From Dehalococcoidia bacterium (GTDB lineage Bacteria > Chloroflexota > Dehalococcoidia > E44-bin15), in NCBI GenBank assembly GCA_041649635.1, contig JBAZMV010000002.1, forward strand, positions 227,155-291,154: 64,000 nt of DNA, given 5' to 3'. The notes below the pieces were generated by a model. It saw nothing but the letters and a program-made list of their open reading frames with translations. It made no database searches and was not told the origin of the DNA. Each line of letters starts with the position of its first letter. Position 1 is the stretch's first letter. The translations under genes and the position numbers were made by a program. This document shows, in pieces, positions 61,455 through 64,000 of the stretch.

Positions 61455-61985
61455 ATGTCAAGGAAAAAAGCAGTAACCCCAAGTAGAAAGAAATATGATG
61501 AAGAGCATCCCATCGTAAGTTTCAGATTACCCTGGCGACTCAAAAAAAAGTTACAACAGCACTTAGCTGCATCGGGACAGCCTCCGACCAAATTCATAAG
61601 AAGCATTCTGGATGAAGAAATCGCAGTAGTAAATGAGAGGCTTAACGCCAGAATCGATAAGAAATATGGGAGGTATAGAAAAGAAATAGATTACTATGAC
61701 CATATGATAAAACAGTCGCTTGACATCATATATGATGATGATATGCGAGCGTTTTGTCCTCGGTGTGATGAGAAAAACCCCGATGACTATACAGTTTTGT
61801 TACCCGCTACATTTTTACAGAAAAAAGATGGAAGCCCAACAAAATGTCAGACGTGGAAGTGTCCTTGCTGTGGATGGTACTACGATATGAAGAATGAATT
61901 GAGTTCATCAAAGGTCGAATGGTTGGATGAGAAACAGGTATCGGAAGAGCTGCTGAGGAAAAAGGAATATCAATCAAGTAAGTAA
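61455..61985 (+). CDS. protein with ribbon-helix-helix-like N-terminus and zinc ribbon
   Basis: 176 residues. N-terminal VSFRLPWRLKKKLQQHLAAS resembles a ribbon-helix-helix repressor, then a coiled stretch, then FCPRCDEKN and KCPCCGWYY, a zinc ribbon. AAAGGAGG gives a strong ribosome site. Likely an element regulator; not recognised as a known family. Confidence 0.6.
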   Translation: MSRKKAVTPSRKKYDEEHPIVSFRLPWRLKKKLQQHLAASGQPPTKFIRSILDEEIAVVNERLNARIDKKYGRYRKEIDYYDHMIKQSLDIIYDDDMRAFCPRCDEKNPDDYTVLLPATFLQKKDGSPTKCQTWKCPCCGWYYDMKNELSSSKVEWLDEKQVSEELLRKKEYQSSK

Positions 61986-62026
61986 AAGATGGGACTATTC
62001 ATGCGGACATAGGGATACGGTTAATC

Positions 62027-62737
62027 GTGAAATCGTATTTAAAAATAGAAGATATAGAGCGATTGGAAAAGGCGGCGAAGTTTATGCGGGATCGTCTTCT
62101 TATCCGTTTGCTATTCCACCTCGGCTGCCGCGTCTCGGAGGTCACCGTATTGACTCCGGACGACATAGACTTCGAACATGGCACGGTCAGGATTCAGCAC
62201 CTCAAGTCACGCATCAGAATATCTTGCCCTCAATGTAACGACCGTCTTAGCAAAGCCCATACATTCTGCCCGAAGTGCGGTATCAAGGTGGAGGAGGCGG
62301 TGGCAAAAGAACAGGAACACCGCCGCATGCGTACATTGCCTCTAGATAACGATACCTTAGCTTTGCTCAAAGATTTCATCGACCGCGGTGGTCCGGTAAC
62401 TAAAAACGGCAAACTCATGATCTTCGGCATCAACCGTCACCGCGCCTGGCAGATCGTTAGTGACTGTGCTCACAGGGCCGGACTCGGCGACTTAATAAAC
62501 CCGGCCACCGGTCGAAAATGTGGCGTGAGCCCGCATCGACTTCGTGACGCTTTTGCCGTCAACGCCATGAAGCACGACGACTCTGGTGAGGGCATGAGGA
62601 TGCTGCAGGAGCACCTGGGCCACGCCAGTTTCAACACAACCGCCAGGTACAGAAAGGTCGCCGGCGACGAGCACCGCCAATGGTATGGCAAGCTCTGGGA
62701 GAAAGGTCAAGAAGATGGCCGAGCCGCTGCGTCCTAA
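62027..62737 (+). CDS. short tyrosine recombinase with an inserted zinc ribbon
   Basis: 236 residues holding little more than a catalytic domain. Visible catalytic residues: HLGCRVSEV (Arg I), HLKSR (Lys), HRLRDAF (His-x-x-Arg), LGHASFNTTARYRKV (His, Tyr). Between the second and third strands sits a zinc ribbon, SCPQCNDRL ... FCPKCGIKV, which is not part of normal recombinases. The usual N-terminal core-binding domain is absent. GTG start at 62027. Overlaps the winged-helix gene. Confidence 0.75.
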   Translation: MKSYLKIEDIERLEKAAKFMRDRLLIRLLFHLGCRVSEVTVLTPDDIDFEHGTVRIQHLKSRIRISCPQCNDRLSKAHTFCPKCGIKVEEAVAKEQEHRRMRTLPLDNDTLALLKDFIDRGGPVTKNGKLMIFGINRHRAWQIVSDCAHRAGLGDLINPATGRKCGVSPHRLRDAFAVNAMKHDDSGEGMRMLQEHLGHASFNTTARYRKVAGDEHRQWYGKLWEKGQEDGRAAAS

Positions 62738-63230
62738 GAAAGGCGGTTTCCTGCGTCCCTTCGGTTGCGGCTGGTTTATCCGGGAGTACCTTATAGGACA
62801 CGGGCCATTCGACACATCCAAAATCGATCCAACAGTCGGCGCGCCCCAGGCAGATATCTTCTATCACTATAAAAACGCGCTCATGCGCGTGAGAGCATCA
62901 GATGAAGCCACTAAACATGAAGAGAAACAGGCGCGGCGCGAGAAACGCGCTATAGATCCCGAGAACATCGAGAAGTTGACCAAGCAGTACCTCGATCGCA
63001 TGGCGTACAAGACTATCGCCTGCAACTATCATTCATTTGTCGTCTACTTCTCCAACCTACAGCGGCTTGGCTGGGTGGAGCTCACCGGCAAAGAGGAGCC
63101 GTCTGCTTTTCAGGATCACTATAAGGAAGGCCAGCCCCGGAAATATTTCCGTCTTACGCCCGCTGGCAGGGACGCATCCGATGACTTCTGGGCCAACCCG
63201 CACGCCGCTCTGTACAGCGCGGCGGTTTAG
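62715..63230 (+). CDS. winged-helix DNA-binding protein
   Basis: About 171 residues, basic. The segment DIFYHYKNALMRVRASDEATK and MAYKTIACNYHSFVVYFSNLQRLGWVELTGKEEP resembles a winged helix (PadR/MarR-like), ending KYFRLTPAGRDASDDFW. It overlaps the recombinase end by 23 bp. The start at 62715 (ATG) is chosen over 62685. Role unknown. Confidence 0.6.
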   Translation: MAEPLRPKKGGFLRPFGCGWFIREYLIGHGPFDTSKIDPTVGAPQADIFYHYKNALMRVRASDEATKHEEKQARREKRAIDPENIEKLTKQYLDRMAYKTIACNYHSFVVYFSNLQRLGWVELTGKEEPSAFQDHYKEGQPRKYFRLTPAGRDASDDFWANPHAALYSAAV

Positions 63231-63455
63231 CCTCCACCCTGAGATAAACATCACCCTCGGTCCATTCAAGCCCTTTCCCGCGTAAATTTACGTACTGAAC
63301 ACTTCCCCCCTTGTTTTGTTCAATGTGCAAACGTGCGTTTTTTGCATGCATAACGTAAATATAGGTTCATTCTTTTAATGAACGAACGGACATTTCGTGC
63401 AATGCTGTAATTGTAAAAAAACGCACCTTAACAAACGAATGATGGAGCTTTGACC
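63231..63455. other. non-coding stretch with palindromes before the sigma-like gene
   Basis: No convincing gene. It holds a perfect 12-bp palindrome CGTAAATTTACG at 63281-63292 and an inverted repeat GTTCATT-5-AATGAAC at 63365-63383, both possible operators, in AT-rich sequence. Confidence 0.45.
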
Positions 63456-63549
63456 AGGGCGCTTGCCCTCAAACGGGCGAGGCATAATAAATCCCCAGCC
63501 AGGAGTTAGCTAGCTGGGGAAGCCTAGCCTCGCCCCGAAAGGAGCGAGT
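63456..63549 (+). ncRNA. structured leader with alternative hairpins around the ribosome site
   Basis: Hairpin AGGGC-GCTT-GCCCT at 63456-63469. A long stem GGGCGAGGC (63475-63483) pairs GCCTCGCCC (63527-63535) and encloses CCCCAGC / GCTGGGG (63493-63519). The 3' strand can instead pair CTCGC (63529-63533) with GCGAG (63544-63548), placing AAAGGAG (63538-63544) in the loop. Two exclusive folds therefore hide or expose the ribosome site 6 nt before the ATG. It looks like a translational switch; ligand unknown. Confidence 0.55.
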
Positions 63550-64000
63550 ATGGAACTAGACTGGGAGAAGTATAGCGAGGTTGCCGATAGATTTCAATAC
63601 AAGGCTAGATATGAGGACAGGGACGACTTAAGGCATAGCATCATAGTAAGACTCGCCGAGGTAGCCGGCAGGAACGGCGATAAGCCCTTGACCGAGGGCG
63701 CAATGGTAAGGGTTGCCAGCTACGTTGTAATGGAATACTGGCACGCCGAGAAGCGCAACGGCAGGGTAATAAGCCTTAATAATGAAGTGCGGGACTGGGA
63801 AGGGGACAATATAGAGCTACTTGATACCATCGCCGATGATAGGGCTCTAAACCTCGAATCGTGGGTTGACTCAAAGTCATGGCTAGTAGGTTGTCCCAGG
63901 CGGCTGATAGAGATAGCCAGCAAGAGAGTGAACGGGGAAACGCTAGCAAACGCCGATCGGAAGTATCTCTGTAAACTGCGCAAGCGTGAAATCAAACCTT
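63550..64000 (+). CDS. sigma-factor-like protein, C-terminus outside window
   Basis: 150 codons, open to the window edge. ADRFQYKARYEDRDDLRHSIIVRLAEVAG resembles a region-2 helix, and ISLNNEV to DNIELLDTIADD resembles the linker of sigma-like proteins. No further identification. Start ATG at 63550, directly after AAAGGAG. It is downstream of the element recombinases and probably regulates element genes. Confidence 0.6.
   Translation, partial: MELDWEKYSEVADRFQYKARYEDRDDLRHSIIVRLAEVAGRNGDKPLTEGAMVRVASYVVMEYWHAEKRNGRVISLNNEVRDWEGDNIELLDTIADDRALNLESWVDSKSWLVGCPRRLIEIASKRVNGETLANADRKYLCKLRKREIKP

Overview
The window reads as a chromosomal segment of a member of the Chloroflexota, most likely class Dehalococcoidia. 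This rests on the mix of genes rather than on any rRNA: an archaeal-type thymidylate synthase, RNase Y, FmdB-type zinc ribbons, a corrinoid salvage operon without ring-building genes, DUF1461, DUF2071, DUF3795 and DUF169 proteins, and several orphan families. GC content is mostly moderate to high. An AT-rich stretch lies at about 20.5-27.9 kb. No rRNA genes and no CRISPR array are present.

Layout. 0-8.5 kb: a partial mazG and housekeeping genes, including the overlapping mnmG / ArsA-like ATPase / amidohydrolase operon and a NatAB-type ABC exporter. 8.6-17.6 kb: nadE, recA, recX, rny, ymdB, a PHP phosphoesterase, a hydrolase, plsY, thymidylate synthase and two tandem thioesterases, mostly tightly packed on the + strand. 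17.6-21.4 kb: a peptidase, a GNAT acetyltransferase and a thioredoxin-fold protein. 21.5-27.9 kb: an accessory AT-rich island ending at the 3' end of tRNA-Glu. It holds a TerB/J-domain/TPR protein with a transglutaminase-like neighbour, remains of a type I restriction locus (hsdM tail, truncated rhuM) and a fic gene whose promoter is packed with repeated operators. 28.5-39.6 kb: a cobalamin-riboswitch-controlled operon for corrinoid uptake and nucleotide-loop assembly (btuF, btuC, btuD, cobO, cobT, cobS, cbiB, cobD, a DPH6-like ATPase, cobQ, cobU). 40.4-43.4 kb: a ferredoxin-nitroreductase and a chlI/chlD-type chelatase split by a -1 frameshift at a run of ten A. 43.5-53.3 kb: fabF, lipid or lipocalin-like proteins, a lemA cluster, a sensor-domain protein and alanine dehydrogenase. 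53.3-58.1 kb: aspS fused to gatC, then a degenerate gatA and gatB. 59.1-64 kb: tRNA-Arg followed by an integrative element with two tyrosine recombinases, an excisionase, zinc-ribbon and winged-helix proteins, and a sigma-like gene behind a structured leader.

The strongest candidates for unusual biology are: (1) the chelatase frameshift site; (2) the AspRS-GatC fusion next to a GatA that has lost its catalytic Lys and cis-Ser; (3) the switch-like leader before the sigma-like gene at 63.55 kb; (4) the fic operator array; (5) an intergenic triple-hairpin repeat whose two copies show compensatory base changes; (6) the DPH6-like ATPase and the extended BtuD inside the B12 operon. All assignments come from reading the sequence by eye and recalled family knowledge; no database search was run.
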